A stretch of DNA of 43,475 nucleotides from Azoarcus sp. (GCA_031258965.1 JAIRMC010000002.1:1-43475), one strand, 5' to 3'. Shown: positions 16,812 through 24,924, counted from the first letter of the stretch. The notes: a model not told the origin generated them from the sequence alone. Numbers and translations: made by a program.

Positions 16812-17480
16812 ATGCCAATGCAAATGTCGTCTTGTCGTGATTTCATCGCCCTTTCGTGCCGGAAAGGCGCGCTGCGTTTTGGCGCTTTCGTCACCAAGGC
16901 GGGGCGGACGTCACCTTATTTCTTCAATGCCGGGCTGTTCGATGACGGCGCATCCTTTGATGCCCTGTGCGGCTTTTATGCGGGGGCCATTCGTGGTTCC
17001 GGTCTGGCGTTCGACATGCTTTTCGGCCCGGCCTACAAAGGCATTCCGCTGGTTGCGGGCACGGCGATGCGCCTGGCCGGGGAGGGCGTGAACGCACCGT
17101 TCGCCTTCAACCGCAAGGAAGCCAAGGATCACGGCGAAGGCGGCGCGTTGATCGGCGCGCCGCTCCGGGGCCGGGTGCTGATTCTCGACGATGTGATTTC
17201 CGCCGGTACTTCGGTGCGCGAATCGGTCGCCATCATCCGCGCCCAGGGGGCCGAACCCGTCGGGGTGGTCATTGCGCTCGACCGCATGGAACGCGGGCAG
17301 GGGGATGTTTCGGCGGTGCAGGAAGTCGGCCAGGCTTACGGTATACCCGTCGTGGCGGTTGCGACGCTCGACGATCTCATCGCTTACCTGTCGGACAACG
17401 CGGCGTTGAAAGCCGATCTTGCGGCGGTGCGGGCTTATCGGGATGTTTATGGAACTCATGAAACGCATGCGGCGCGTTGA
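16812..17480 (+). CDS. pyrE: Orotate phosphoribosyltransferase
   Basis: 222-residue enzyme of de novo pyrimidine synthesis: orotate + PRPP gives OMP. Seen: the N-terminal [20 protein letters not shown] (proteobacterial PyrE), [23 protein letters not shown] (the flexible Lys/Arg loop), and the PRPP motif [13 protein letters not shown]. Three in-frame ATGs (16812, 16818, 16824) are possible. 16812 is preferred because AGGG sits 5 nt before it. The 3' end overlaps the next gene by about 23 bp. Confidence 0.96.
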   Translation: MPMQMSSCRDFIALSCRKGALRFGAFVTKAGRTSPYFFNAGLFDDGASFDALCGFYAGAIRGSGLAFDMLFGPAYKGIPLVAGTAMRLAGEGVNAPFAFNRKEAKDHGEGGALIGAPLRGRVLILDDVISAGTSVRESVAIIRAQGAEPVGVVIALDRMERGQGDVSAVQEVGQAYGIPVVAVATLDDLIAYLSDNAALKADLAAVRAYRDVYGTHETHAAR

Positions 17481-18105
17481 ATTTCTTCTCTTACTGACTG
17501 TTTTGGCGGTTTCGCCCGCCGTGGCGCAAACCGGCCATGGCGGCGCGACGCGGGTATTCAGTTGCGAAGTCGATGGCCGTACCGTATTCGGCGATATTTT
17601 GCCGCGGGAATGCTATGGCCGCACTTGGGTCAAGAAAATCAACGGCGTCACGGTTTACCGGGAAGCAGCCGAACCCGCTCCCGCCGAAAGCGCCAGACGC
17701 CGGGAAGAAAAGCGCCAACGGGAACTTGCCGTCCGGGAAGCCGCCAAGCGGAAGCAGCAGGACGACGCCTTGCGCACAAGGTATCGGTCGCTTGCCGACC
17801 TCGACGCGCGCCGCGATGACGACGTGGCGCAACTCGATGACGCCATTGCCGCATTGCGCGCCGATGAGCGCGAACTGGTCGCGCGCCGCAAACGCCTGGG
17901 TGACGAAGCGGCGGCCTCTGGCGCGCCGCCGCCGGACGGCTTGGCCCGCGCCCTTGTCTACGCCGACGAAGAGCTGGCGCGCATGCGTGCGGCCATCGAG
18001 AAAAAAATAAAAGAACGCGACGGTCTTCGCCAGCGTTTTGATGCCGAGCGCCAGCGTTACATCGGAATCACCTCCACGCCCGCCGCCGGGCGGCCAGCGC
18101 AATGA
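17458..18105 (+). CDS. DUF4124-type periplasmic coiled-coil protein
   Basis: About 215 residues from ATG 17458 (ATG 17467 also possible), with a signal peptide ending AVA-Q. The N-terminal domain (about 25-65) has the DUF4124-like pattern of paired Cys ([14 protein letters not shown]...PRECYGR). The rest is a long charged coiled coil ([12 protein letters not shown] and later heptads) rich in Arg, Glu and Ala. DUF4124 proteins are small periplasmic proteins of unknown function common in betaproteobacteria. The start lies inside pyrE, so expression is probably coupled; the sirtuin gene follows within 31 bp. Confidence 0.75.
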   Translation: MKRMRRVEFLLLLTVLAVSPAVAQTGHGGATRVFSCEVDGRTVFGDILPRECYGRTWVKKINGVTVYREAAEPAPAESARRREEKRQRELAVREAAKRKQQDDALRTRYRSLADLDARRDDDVAQLDDAIAALRADERELVARRKRLGDEAAASGAPPPDGLARALVYADEELARMRAAIEKKIKERDGLRQRFDAERQRYIGITSTPAAGRPAQ

Positions 18106-18136
18106 ACCGCCGTCGCAACCGGGATGGCCCGCGGCC

Positions 18137-18919
18137 ATGAACGAATCCCTCCCCGATGCCATGCTGGACGATGTCGCCGACAGGCTCGGGCGCGCCAAGC
18201 GCCCCCTTTTCATTACCGGCGCGGGCATTTCCGCCGATTCCGGCCTGCCGACCTACCGTGGCATCGGCGGGCTTTACAACGATCGCCAGACCGAGGAAGG
18301 CATCCCTATCGAAGAAGCCCTTTCTGGCCACATGCTGGCGCGTCGGCCCGAAATTACCTGGCGCTACATCGGCCAGATCGAGCGCAACTGCCGGGACGCC
18401 GAACCCAGCGCCGCGCATCGGCTGATTGCCGCGCTTGAAGTCGAAAAGCCCGGAACTTGGGTGCTCACCCAGAACATCGACAGCCTGCACCGCAAAGCCG
18501 GTTCAAAGAACCTGATCGAGATCCACGGTACTGTGCATCGCCTGCTTTGCACCGCCTGCGATTACCGGCGCGATGTTGACGGTTACGCCGATTATGACGG
18601 CATCGCATTGCCGCCCGCCTGTCCCCGCTGTGGCCATCCGCTGCGCCCCGATGTGGTGCTCTTCGGTGAAATGCTGCCAGCGGCGGCGTTGACGCAGCTG
18701 GCGCGGGTCATGGACGATGGCCCCGACCTGGTATTTTCCATCGGCACCACCAGCGTATTTCCCTATATTGCTCATCCGGTATGGTGGGCGCGCCAGAACC
18801 GCGTCGCCGCCGTGGAAATCAACCCCGGCGAAACAGAGGTCAGCGCGCTCGTTTCCCATCGCCTGGAGATGGGCGCGGCGCGGGCAATGGCGGCGCTCTG
18901 GTCGCGCCTTCACCCATGA
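18137..18919 (+). CDS. Sir2-family NAD-dependent protein deacylase
   Basis: 260 residues with all sirtuin landmarks: GAGISADSGLPTYRG (NAD-binding loop), TQNID, the catalytic His in IHGTVH, a zinc site of CTAC and CPRC, DVVLFGEMLP and the SIGTTSVFPYIAHP strand. The cytoplasmic enzyme removes acyl groups from lysines using NAD+. The substrate-binding loop lacks the Tyr-Arg pair of CobB-type desuccinylases in a form I can identify, so acyl preference is undetermined. It follows the DUF4124 gene closely. Start ATG 18137 fits family length; the upstream open frame is a shadow of the previous gene. Confidence 0.94.
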   Translation: MNESLPDAMLDDVADRLGRAKRPLFITGAGISADSGLPTYRGIGGLYNDRQTEEGIPIEEALSGHMLARRPEITWRYIGQIERNCRDAEPSAAHRLIAALEVEKPGTWVLTQNIDSLHRKAGSKNLIEIHGTVHRLLCTACDYRRDVDGYADYDGIALPPACPRCGHPLRPDVVLFGEMLPAAALTQLARVMDDGPDLVFSIGTTSVFPYIAHPVWWARQNRVAAVEINPGETEVSALVSHRLEMGAARAMAALWSRLHP

Positions 18920-19055
18920 GGCGCCGTGCAGGACTTCCATGCTCGGCTGGCAAGGGCCGAACGATGTCAGGCGGTTAATCGGAGGTTTCTTTTGGAAGCG
19001 TGCACCGCATTTCGCGCATTTCGCTTTCCCGCCGTACCCTCTACCATATGCCCCC

Positions 19056-19727
19056 ATGAAAATCCTTATTGTCGATGATGAACCGGCAATTGCCGACACG
19101 CTGGCCTACGCGCTTTCCGCCGAAGGCTACGCCGCCGACCGTTGCGAACTGGGGCGTGAAGCCGTGGCGCGCGCGGCATCCGTTGAATACGCTATCATCA
19201 TTCTCGATGTGGGACTGCCGGACATGAGCGGTTTCGACGTATGCCGCGAATTGCGGCGCCAATCGGATGTGCCTATCCTATTTCTTACCGCGCGCGCGGA
19301 AGAAGTCGACCGCATCGTCGGGCTGGAACTGGGCGCGGACGATTACGTCGCCAAGCCGTTCAGTCCGCGCGAACTGGTTTCGCGCGTGCGCGCCATTCTG
19401 CGCCGTGCGCGCGCCGCGCCGGAAGGCTCCGGCGCGGCGGCTCCAACGTTCCAGATCGACCGCGAGGGTATGCGCATCGCCTGCAAGGGGCAGTGGCTCG
19501 TTCTCACTCGATACGAATATCTGTTGCTCGCCTGCCTGCTCGAACATCCGGGTCGCGTGTATTCCCGCGCCGTGCTGATGGACAAGGTGTGGCGCGATGC
19601 CGAAGAGACGGAAGAACGCACCGTCGACACCCACATCAAGACCTTGCGCGCCAAACTGCGCGCCGCGCTCCCGGAATGCGATCCCATCGTCACCCATCGC
19701 GGACTCGGCTACAGCATCGACTCATGA
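19056..19727 (+). CDS. creB: OmpR-family response regulator CreB
   Basis: 223 residues. The receiver domain has acidic pair DDE at 7-9, phospho-acceptor D51 (IILDVGLPD), T78 and K100 (ADDYVAKPFSP). The winged-helix DNA-binding domain spans about 130-222, with the LTRYEYLLLACLLEHPGRVYSR block and the final HRGLGY. The match is closest to CreB, partner of the CreC sensor found at 23355 on the same strand. The two are normally adjacent; here they are separated by 3.6 kb with genes on the opposite strand. CreBC responds to growth in minimal media and cell-wall stress in enterobacteria and pseudomonads. Confidence 0.88.
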   Translation: MKILIVDDEPAIADTLAYALSAEGYAADRCELGREAVARAASVEYAIIILDVGLPDMSGFDVCRELRRQSDVPILFLTARAEEVDRIVGLELGADDYVAKPFSPRELVSRVRAILRRARAAPEGSGAAAPTFQIDREGMRIACKGQWLVLTRYEYLLLACLLEHPGRVYSRAVLMDKVWRDAEETEERTVDTHIKTLRAKLRAALPECDPIVTHRGLGYSIDS

Positions 19728-19785
19728 ACGCCGCCATTCGGGGCCGCCACGGCGTGCCGCGCCCTGTTCCCTGAATACGCCCGGC

Positions 19786-19835
19786 AAAAACAAAACCGCG
19801 CCGCCGCCACGAATAAAACTATGGCGGCGGCGCGG
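19786..19835 (-). terminator. Strong rho-independent terminator for the repeat-protein gene
   Basis: A perfect 14-bp GC stem (ccgcgccgccgcca pairing with tggcggcggcgcgg, 12-nt loop), followed on the minus strand by TTTTGTTTTT. It sits 80 bp past the repeat-protein stop and 60 bp beyond the creB stop, so it also marks the edge of the inserted segment. Confidence 0.85.
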
Positions 19836-19914
19836 CGCATCAAGGACTCACGGATGCGGCACGCTCAAGCCGTATCGAAAACCGCCCTGGAACCGCCCTG
19901 GACAGCTTCCACAA

Positions 19915-21417
19915 TCACCAGCCGCCTCCAAAGGAGCCGCCATAACTGCCGCTGTCGTAGCTGCTGCTGCCGTAAGAGTCGTAGCCGCTATCGTAGCTGC
20001 TGCTGCCGTAAGAGTCGTAGCCGCTATCGTAGTTGCTGCTGCCGTAAGAGTCGTAGCCGCTATCGTAGTTGCTGCTGTCGTAAGAGTCGTAGCCACTGTC
20101 GTAGCTGCTGCTGCCGTAAGAGTCGTAGCCACTGTCGTAGCTGCTGCTGTCGTAAGAGTCGTAGCCGCTGTCGTAGCCGCTGCTGCCGTAAGAGTCGTAG
20201 CCGCTATCGTAGTTGCTGCTGCCGTAAGAGTCGTAGCCGCTATCGTAGTTGCTGCTGTCGTAAGAGTCGTAGCCGCTATCGTAGCTGCTGCTGCCAAGGG
20301 GATCGTAAATGCCGGACAAACCGTAATCGCTTGAACTGCTCATCAAGTCGGACAGGTCAATGCTGATCGGCGAGTCGAAATCGCTTGTGGAATTGAAATA
20401 ATCCGAATCGCCCGACAAACCGTAATCGCTTGAACTGCTCGTCAAGTCGGAGAGGTCAATGCTGATCGGCGAATCGAAATCGTTTGTGGAACTGAAATAA
20501 TCCGAATCGCCCGACAAACCGGAATCGCTTGAACTGCTCGTCAACTCGAAGAAGTCGACGCTGACGGGGGAATCGAAATCGCTTGAACTGTCGTCCGAAT
20601 CATCGGAAGAAATCCCATCGTAAGCGGGTAGCACGATATCCAGAATGTCGTCAATGCTCTTGTCCGAGAGAAGATCTGAAACGAAGCTCGATATACCGCT
20701 ACTTTCATCAGACGCAGGGGTAGAGATGTCTAGCACCTCATCGGAAATTACAACCTTGTCGAGGTTGGTGCTGCCGAGATCGCTATCTCTGGACAGGCCG
20801 CTTGGTGATATGGAATTCAGGATGTTGTCGACGACCTTGTTTACAAGGTTGCCGGAAACGAGCGACGTACTCGTGTCGCCGCTCTCGTCGGATGCAGGAG
20901 TAGCAACGCTGCTGCTGTCCGTGTTGAATGGGACGGCAAAGAGGGGAAATCCCGTGCCTTCTTTTTCATTGGATGCAATGATGCTGTCAATGAAAGACTG
21001 GCCTGGATTTTGAATTCTTTCGATGAATTTCTGTATTGCACCATTCACCGAGGTTCCTGCGGAGGGTGTTGTTTCCGGTGAGTTTGTGGAAGTGGCTGGT
21101 GTCGTAGACGTGCCTGATGAGAGCGTGCCTTTTGTATCTCCAATGGCCGTTGTAATTGTGCCACTTGGAATATTAAGGGTAACACTGCCAACCGTTCCTG
21201 TGGGTGATGTGCCGGTAATTCCTACTTCCAATGAAGGATCACCGTCTTTATCTACCTTAATTTCTAGAGATTCCCCGGGTGTGCTAGCTTGTGGGAGTTT
21301 TGATAGCAACAGATCAATATCTGTGCCTTTTTCTCCAATAGTGGCAGTCCCAACTACTTTGAGCTTATCGCTTAAAGCATCAATCGTAGCAGTTGCCCCC
21401 CCATGCTCCTTGCACAT
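19915..21417 (-). CDS. Ser/Asp/Tyr-repeat protein, downstream part of a frameshifted gene
   Basis: A 500-residue frame that looks like the larger 3' part of one gene begun at 21721. Its nominal ATG at 21417 has no Shine-Dalgarno and lies inside the overlap. Parts: an N-terminal beta-rich, Thr/Gly/Ser-rich domain (about 1-130); a low-complexity Ser/Asp region (about 130-290); two and a partial third copies of a 33-residue repeat (FDSPISIDLSDLTSSSSDYG type); nine 12-residue repeats of YDSGYDSYGSS type; and a Gly-rich end closing in Trp (GGSFGGGW). It is highly acidic and has no Cys beyond residue 2. No signal peptide is visible at either start. Such composition fits an extracellular or surface protein exported by another route, or a condensate-forming protein. 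I do not recognise the family. Confidence 0.7.
   Translation of the reverse strand: MCKEHGGATATIDALSDKLKVVGTATIGEKGTDIDLLLSKLPQASTPGESLEIKVDKDGDPSLEVGITGTSPTGTVGSVTLNIPSGTITTAIGDTKGTLSSGTSTTPATSTNSPETTPSAGTSVNGAIQKFIERIQNPGQSFIDSIIASNEKEGTGFPLFAVPFNTDSSSVATPASDESGDTSTSLVSGNLVNKVVDNILNSISPSGLSRDSDLGSTNLDKVVISDEVLDISTPASDESSGISSFVSDLLSDKSIDDILDIVLPAYDGISSDDSDDSSSDFDSPVSVDFFELTSSSSDSGLSGDSDYFSSTNDFDSPISIDLSDLTSSSSDYGLSGDSDYFNSTSDFDSPISIDLSDLMSSSSDYGLSGIYDPLGSSSYDSGYDSYDSSNYDSGYDSYGSSNYDSGYDSYGSSGYDSGYDSYDSSSYDSGYDSYGSSSYDSGYDSYDSSNYDSGYDSYGSSNYDSGYDSYGSSSYDSGYDSYGSSSYDSGSYGGSFGGGW
19951..20294. repeat. 36-bp tandem repeat, nine units
   Basis: The landmark gccgtaagagtc recurs every 36 bp (first at 19969 and 20005). 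Each unit encodes YDSGYDSY(G/D)SS plus one variable residue. Units alternate between a few third-position variants, so they arose by unit duplication. Confidence 0.92.
20311..20590. repeat. 99-bp tandem repeat, about 2.8 units
   Basis: The landmark gacaaaccg(t/g)aatcgc recurs at 20315, 20414 and 20513, exactly 99 bp apart. It codes for a 33-residue Ser/Asp-rich unit in the same protein. Confidence 0.9.
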
Positions 21418-21721
21418 CCTTTTGCGTTCCGACGGTTGCTGTTATTTTCTCTAGAAGATCACCAGGAAGCAGCGAAGTATTACTCAAACCAAACCCGCTC
21501 ACATTTCCATTTTTGTCAATAGACAATTTCATGCTGGCATTACCGTCATCATAGTCACGGCTTCCTGTCAGGGTAGTGTCCTGATAGGCCATATCCCCTG
21601 AGGGTTGCACAACAAAATTGGGTTGCACAGTCAGCTTCGTTTCAGAGACAGTTTCTTCCACTGAAGGACTAAGCATGAACTTCTTGCCGTCCCAGACCAA
21701 TTTAACACCAACTGTTGCCAT
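21380..21721 (-). CDS. N-terminal part of the Ser/Asp/Tyr-repeat protein, truncated by a G7 frameshift
   Basis: 113 residues from ATG 21721 (MATVGVKLVWDGKKFML), with GGAGG about 6 nt upstream, a clearly better start than the ATG just before it. It reads through a predicted beta-rich domain and stops at TGA soon after a run of seven Gs (21396-21402 on the plus strand as Cs). Removing one G joins the frame to ATATIDALSDKLKVVG of the downstream part and gives one protein of about 613 residues. The frame is either switched by slippage, broken, or altered by a sequencing error. The N-terminal domain is unknown to me; it has alternating polar/hydrophobic strands and no signal peptide. Confidence 0.7.
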   Translation of the reverse strand: MATVGVKLVWDGKKFMLSPSVEETVSETKLTVQPNFVVQPSGDMAYQDTTLTGSRDYDDGNASMKLSIDKNGNVSGFGLSNTSLLPGDLLEKITATVGTQKDVQGAWGGNCYD

Positions 21722-21782
21722 CATACACCTCCGGTTAGGCCGACTATGTCGGCGGTTCGTCAAGGAAACCCTGCAAAATCAA

Positions 21783-21813
21783 TCGTCATTGCAAGTGACG
21801 CAAAGCAATCCCG
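21783..21813 (+). repeat. Degenerate REP-like copy
   Basis: tcgtcattgcaag, then a short spacer and aaagcaatccc. A diverged copy of the dispersed repeat, upstream of the repeat-protein gene. Confidence 0.5.
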
Positions 21814-21873
21814 AGCCGTATGGATTACCATGCAGCTTCTCGCCCCTAGCAATGTCGACTAATCAGAAACTCA

Positions 21874-22335
21874 TTAAAGTATCGGTATGCCCAAAATTTT
21901 CCTTAACGCTTCTTTGTCATCCGAGAACTGGTAGCTAAACACATACCATTTATCTAAAGTATTCTCGAATATGAGGCGAAAGCACATCAATCTTCCATCT
22001 CCCATCTCTATTATATAAGCCCTGTCGTCATAGAGATCGGTTTTCATTGTTTTGCTGATAATGTGAACTCCATACACACCAGATTTTCCCGCCATTGCCT
22101 GCAATACAGCATCAATCTGTGCCACAGTAATATCTGGATTTTTCATTTTCGGCGAAGCATGATCCAGAAACAATGGTAACAGACAACCATTTCGGAATTT
22201 TTCCATTGCACATTCTATAAACTGCTTCTCGAATGCATTCCTGTCCTCAACCGGAATTGATTTGGATTCCGCCAATGTACTCGCTGCACAAAGCAGCCCC
22301 ACCAGAAGCCCCACCCACCTGTTCCGTGCTTTCAT
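21874..22335 (-). CDS. Secreted protein of unknown family, paralog 2
   Basis: 153 residues with an N-terminal signal peptide (MKARNRW, then VGLLVGLLCAASTLA; cleavage likely after TLA). The mature part has the pattern IPVEDRNAFEKQFIECAMEK, NGCLLPLFLDHASP, SKTMK, a YIIEMGDGRLMCF strand and KWYVFSYQ. Three Cys are conserved with the neighbour at 22419-22895, which it matches throughout at roughly 40% by eye. The signal peptide has a Cys but not a lipobox, so it is probably soluble in the periplasm or exported. Start ATG 22335 has AGGA 7 nt upstream. The sequence just before the start is nearly the same in both copies, which supports tandem duplication. Function unknown. Confidence 0.72.
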   Translation of the reverse strand: MKARNRWVGLLVGLLCAASTLAESKSIPVEDRNAFEKQFIECAMEKFRNGCLLPLFLDHASPKMKNPDITVAQIDAVLQAMAGKSGVYGVHIISKTMKTDLYDDRAYIIEMGDGRLMCFRLIFENTLDKWYVFSYQFSDDKEALRKILGIPIL

Positions 22336-22418
22336 CTTTCAATCCTCGCAAAATTCGCCACAATCGCCGCAGCTATAATAGAGTAATACAACATGACAAA
22401 CTCTATCAGATGCGACCA

Positions 22419-22895
22419 TCAAAGAAGATCACCAGGTAATGGCAAGCCTAAGGTCTTCGCTATATCCTCCCTCTCACTTGATATCTCGTAAGCGCCAACA
22501 TACCATTTGCCAAGTTGTTTCATAAAAACAACATGAAAACAGCCCAATTTTCCATTCTTTGCTTCAACAAGATAAACCCTTTCATCAAAAATGCCTGCTT
22601 TCATCGTTTTGCTAAAGCTATGCACTTTACGCCAGCCCACCTCTTTAGCGACTCTTTGCAATGCAGCATTAAGCTGCTCTGCTCCTTTCTCGGAGCCTGC
22701 CAACAACGGAGAAGCATGCCCCAAAAACAACGGCACAATGCACCCATCCAAAGACCCCGCCAAAATGCACTCGATGAACTGCTTCTCGAACGCATCCCTG
22801 TCCTCGATCGGTATTGGTTTGGCGCTGGCCGCCAGCGCGCCCGTTGCGCAAAGCAACCCCGCCCAAAACACTGTCCACCTGTTCCATGCCTTCAT
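22419..22895 (-). CDS. Secreted protein of unknown family, paralog 1
   Basis: 158 residues, signal peptide MKAWNRWTVFWAGLLCATGALA then a mature part with the same motifs as its neighbour: IPIEDRDAFEKQFIECILA, DGCIVPLFLGHASP, SKTMKAG, KLGCFHVVF and KWYVGAYE. The GHASP motif and the three Cys are shared by the pair. A promoter-like TATAGT with TTGCAC at 17-bp spacing lies 38 bp before the start, and AGGG is at 7 nt. The gene lies 83 bp upstream of paralog 2, both on the minus strand. Paired small secreted proteins can be cognate immunity-type or inhibitor proteins, but nothing here proves that. Codon use is visibly less GC-biased than in the flanking genes. Confidence 0.72.
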   Translation of the reverse strand: MKAWNRWTVFWAGLLCATGALAASAKPIPIEDRDAFEKQFIECILAGSLDGCIVPLFLGHASPLLAGSEKGAEQLNAALQRVAKEVGWRKVHSFSKTMKAGIFDERVYLVEAKNGKLGCFHVVFMKQLGKWYVGAYEISSEREDIAKTLGLPLPGDLL

Positions 22896-22933
22896 CTTTC
22901 CGCCCTCGCTGATGTATCGTCATAGCTGTATCG

Positions 22934-22962
22934 ACTATACAGACAAGTTTTTCACAGTGCAA
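22934..22962 (-). promoter_or_regulatory. Candidate sigma-70 promoter of the secreted-protein pair
   Basis: On the minus strand, TTGCAC (3 of 6 match), a 17-bp spacer, then TATAGT (5 of 6), 38 bp upstream of the paralog 1 start, in an AT-rich stretch. Judged by eye. Confidence 0.4.
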
Positions 22963-23175
22963 CACATTATTTTTGACAATTATCCAGCACGCCGTGTTTT
23001 CAGGACAAATTACGTTTAAATCAATTGTTTTATATGAGTAAAATTTTTTTACAACATCACTCATGCCGACGCGACAGCCCGATGAGTGCTCTGTCACGCC
23101 GAGTGGTTTCCCAGAAAACATGCGAAAGCATTATTGTTCATACATGAACGTGGAGGTGCTTTTGCATTCCAAAAT

Positions 23176-23211
23176 CTGTCGTCCGAATCATCGGAAGAAA
23201 TCCCGTCGTAA
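23176..23211. pseudogene. 36-bp relic of a second copy of the repeat-protein gene
   Basis: This matches 20588-20623 at 35 of 36 positions (core gtccgaatcatcggaagaaa), the part encoding DGISSDDSDDS. The match ends abruptly on both sides, so a paralog or duplicated end was once present here and has been lost. Confidence 0.6.
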
Positions 23212-23223
23212 ACACTGAACAAC

Positions 23224-23257
23224 CGTCATTGCGAAGCCCGAAGGGTTGTGGCAATCC
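23224..23257 (+). repeat. REP-like dispersed repeat copy
   Basis: ccgtcattgcgaag, spacer with a small internal palindrome (gcccgaagggttg), then tggcaatcc. Just upstream of creC. Confidence 0.6.
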
Positions 23258-23354
23258 ATGGCGGAGTCAGATCGAACGTGTCTGACGTTCGCTTTTGAAG
23301 GCGAAAATGCTATCTTCGTGGACGATCACGACGAGCAATGGAAAGGTTTCCATC

Positions 23355-24842
23355 ATGATGTTCAACCCCCTTTCTTCCGCCGGTCATCCGCGAGAACGTG
23401 TTTCCGGCGCCGGGCTGAACATCTCCGTCCGTTTCTTCATCGGCTATTTCCTCGCCCTGGGGCTGGCCGGATGGTTCGTGCTGAATGTCGTCACCGACGA
23501 AATTTCGCCGGGACTGCGGCAGGCGCGAGAGGAAACGCAGGTGGACGCCGCGTTTCTTCTCGCCGAATTCGCCGCCGAGGATCTGGCTGCCGGACGGATC
23601 GGCGACGGCCCTTTCGCCGCCGCGCTGGCCGCCGCCAGACAGCGCAAACCCGCTGCCGTCATTTTCGGCATCAAGAAAGAACAGATGGATTTCCGCGTCT
23701 ACATCACCGATCTTCACGGCAAGGTGGTTTTCGACTCCGAAGGACGGGCGACGGGCGAGGATTTTTCGCAATGGAATGACATCTCCCGCGCCCTGCGCGG
23801 CGAATACGGCGCGCGCACCACCCGGGACAACCCCGGCGACATCATGACATCCTCCATGTACGTCGCCGCGCCGGTGGTCAGGAACGGCGAACGTATCGGC
23901 ATATTGTCGTTCGCCAAGCCAACGGCGACGCTCATGCCTTACGTCGACCGCATGACAGGCCGCATCCGCGCCGACAGTTTCGTCATGCTTTCCGTCTCCG
24001 CGCTGATCGGCGTCCTTTTTTCCGCCTGGCTCACCTGGTCGATCCATGGCCTTATCCGCTACGCGCGCGACGTGATCGCCGGACGCAAGGCGGAACCGCC
24101 CACCGGCGGAGGCCGGCAGTTTTCCGAACTCGCGCACGCGCTCGCCGCCATGCGCGAACGGCTGGAAGGCAAGCAGTACGTGGAAAGGTACGTCCAGAAC
24201 CTTGCCCACGAAATGAAAAGCCCGCTCACCGCCATCGCTTCCGCCGCCGAATTGCTGGAAGACGGTTTGCCGGAAACCGAACGGCGGCGTTTCGCCGCGC
24301 TGATTCAGGAACAATCGGGCCGCATGCGGCTCATCATCGAACGCATGCTGCAACTGGCGCGGGTCGAGCAACTGCAACGGCTGGAAGACAATCAGCCGCT
24401 TGAGCTGGCCGATCTCGTCCGCCAAACCGCCGCCGCCCGCGCCGACGCGCTGGCGCGCCGCAAGCTCACGGCGAACATCCACGCCATGGATGATGCGTAC
24501 CCTTGCCGCGGCGACGCTTTCCTGCTGCAACAGGCAATCGCCAATCTTCTCGACAACGCCATCGATTTCTCCCCCCTTGGCGGCGAAATCGGCATCGTCC
24601 TGCAAAAGATACCCGGCAAATTGCGCCTCACGGTGCGTGATCACGGCGGGGGGGCGCCCGATTACGCCTTGCCGCAGATTTTCGAGCGTTTCTATTCCCT
24701 CCCCCGCCCCGCCACGGGCCACAAAAGCACCGGACTGGGATTGCCTTTCGTGCGCGAAGTCGCACACCTGCATGGCGGCGATGCTTTCTTTGCCAACCAC
24801 CCGCAAGGCGGCGCGGAAGTGACGCTGGAAATATCGGCATGA
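23355..24842 (+). CDS. creC: Sensor histidine kinase CreC
   Basis: 495 residues from ATG 23355, with GAAAGG 8 nt upstream. TM1 at about 23-45, a periplasmic sensor region (46-208) with the KEQMDFRVYITDLHGKVVFDS and GDIMTSSMYVAAPV motifs typical of CreC, TM2 at about 209-231, then HAMP-like linker, dimerisation box LAHEMKSPLTAI with phospho-His H285, N box LLDNAIDFSP, G1 DHGGGAP and G2 STGLGLPFV. It pairs with CreB at 19056. The usual third gene, creD, does not follow: the next gene is moaE on the other strand. With 3.6 kb of opposing genes after creB, creC probably has its own promoter within the gap upstream. Confidence 0.9.
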   Translation: MMFNPLSSAGHPRERVSGAGLNISVRFFIGYFLALGLAGWFVLNVVTDEISPGLRQAREETQVDAAFLLAEFAAEDLAAGRIGDGPFAAALAAARQRKPAAVIFGIKKEQMDFRVYITDLHGKVVFDSEGRATGEDFSQWNDISRALRGEYGARTTRDNPGDIMTSSMYVAAPVVRNGERIGILSFAKPTATLMPYVDRMTGRIRADSFVMLSVSALIGVLFSAWLTWSIHGLIRYARDVIAGRKAEPPTGGGRQFSELAHALAAMRERLEGKQYVERYVQNLAHEMKSPLTAIASAAELLEDGLPETERRRFAALIQEQSGRMRLIIERMLQLARVEQLQRLEDNQPLELADLVRQTAAARADALARRKLTANIHAMDDAYPCRGDAFLLQQAIANLLDNAIDFSPLGGEIGIVLQKIPGKLRLTVRDHGGGAPDYALPQIFERFYSLPRPATGHKSTGLGLPFVREVAHLHGGDAFFANHPQGGAEVTLEISA

Positions 24843-24924
24843 ACGCCGCCCGATAAACTGGCAGGCAATAGTCAAGGAAACGCCGGGACGGGGTGACGCG
24901 CCAAAACCCGTTCCAGAAACAACC

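Larger units (their letters stand above)
22896..23354. other. AT-rich non-coding gap with gene relic and REP copy before creC
   Basis: 459 bp without a convincing gene. It holds the paralog 1 promoter, an AT-rich stretch (22970-23060), a 36-bp relic of the repeat-protein gene (23176-23211) and a REP-like copy (23224-23257). Short frames here show no Shine-Dalgarno or family signs. Confidence 0.7.

Noticed and set aside
19951-20294. 36-bp periodic repeats as a CRISPR array
   Set aside because: Units abut with no unique spacers and keep one reading frame; there are no cas genes.
19597-20366. Plus-strand frames through the repeat region (Val/Ala-rich and Ser/Arg/Cys-rich proteins)
   Set aside because: They are antisense reads of the 36-bp repeats with no Shine-Dalgarno. 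The minus-strand frame has a real start, terminator and sensible composition.
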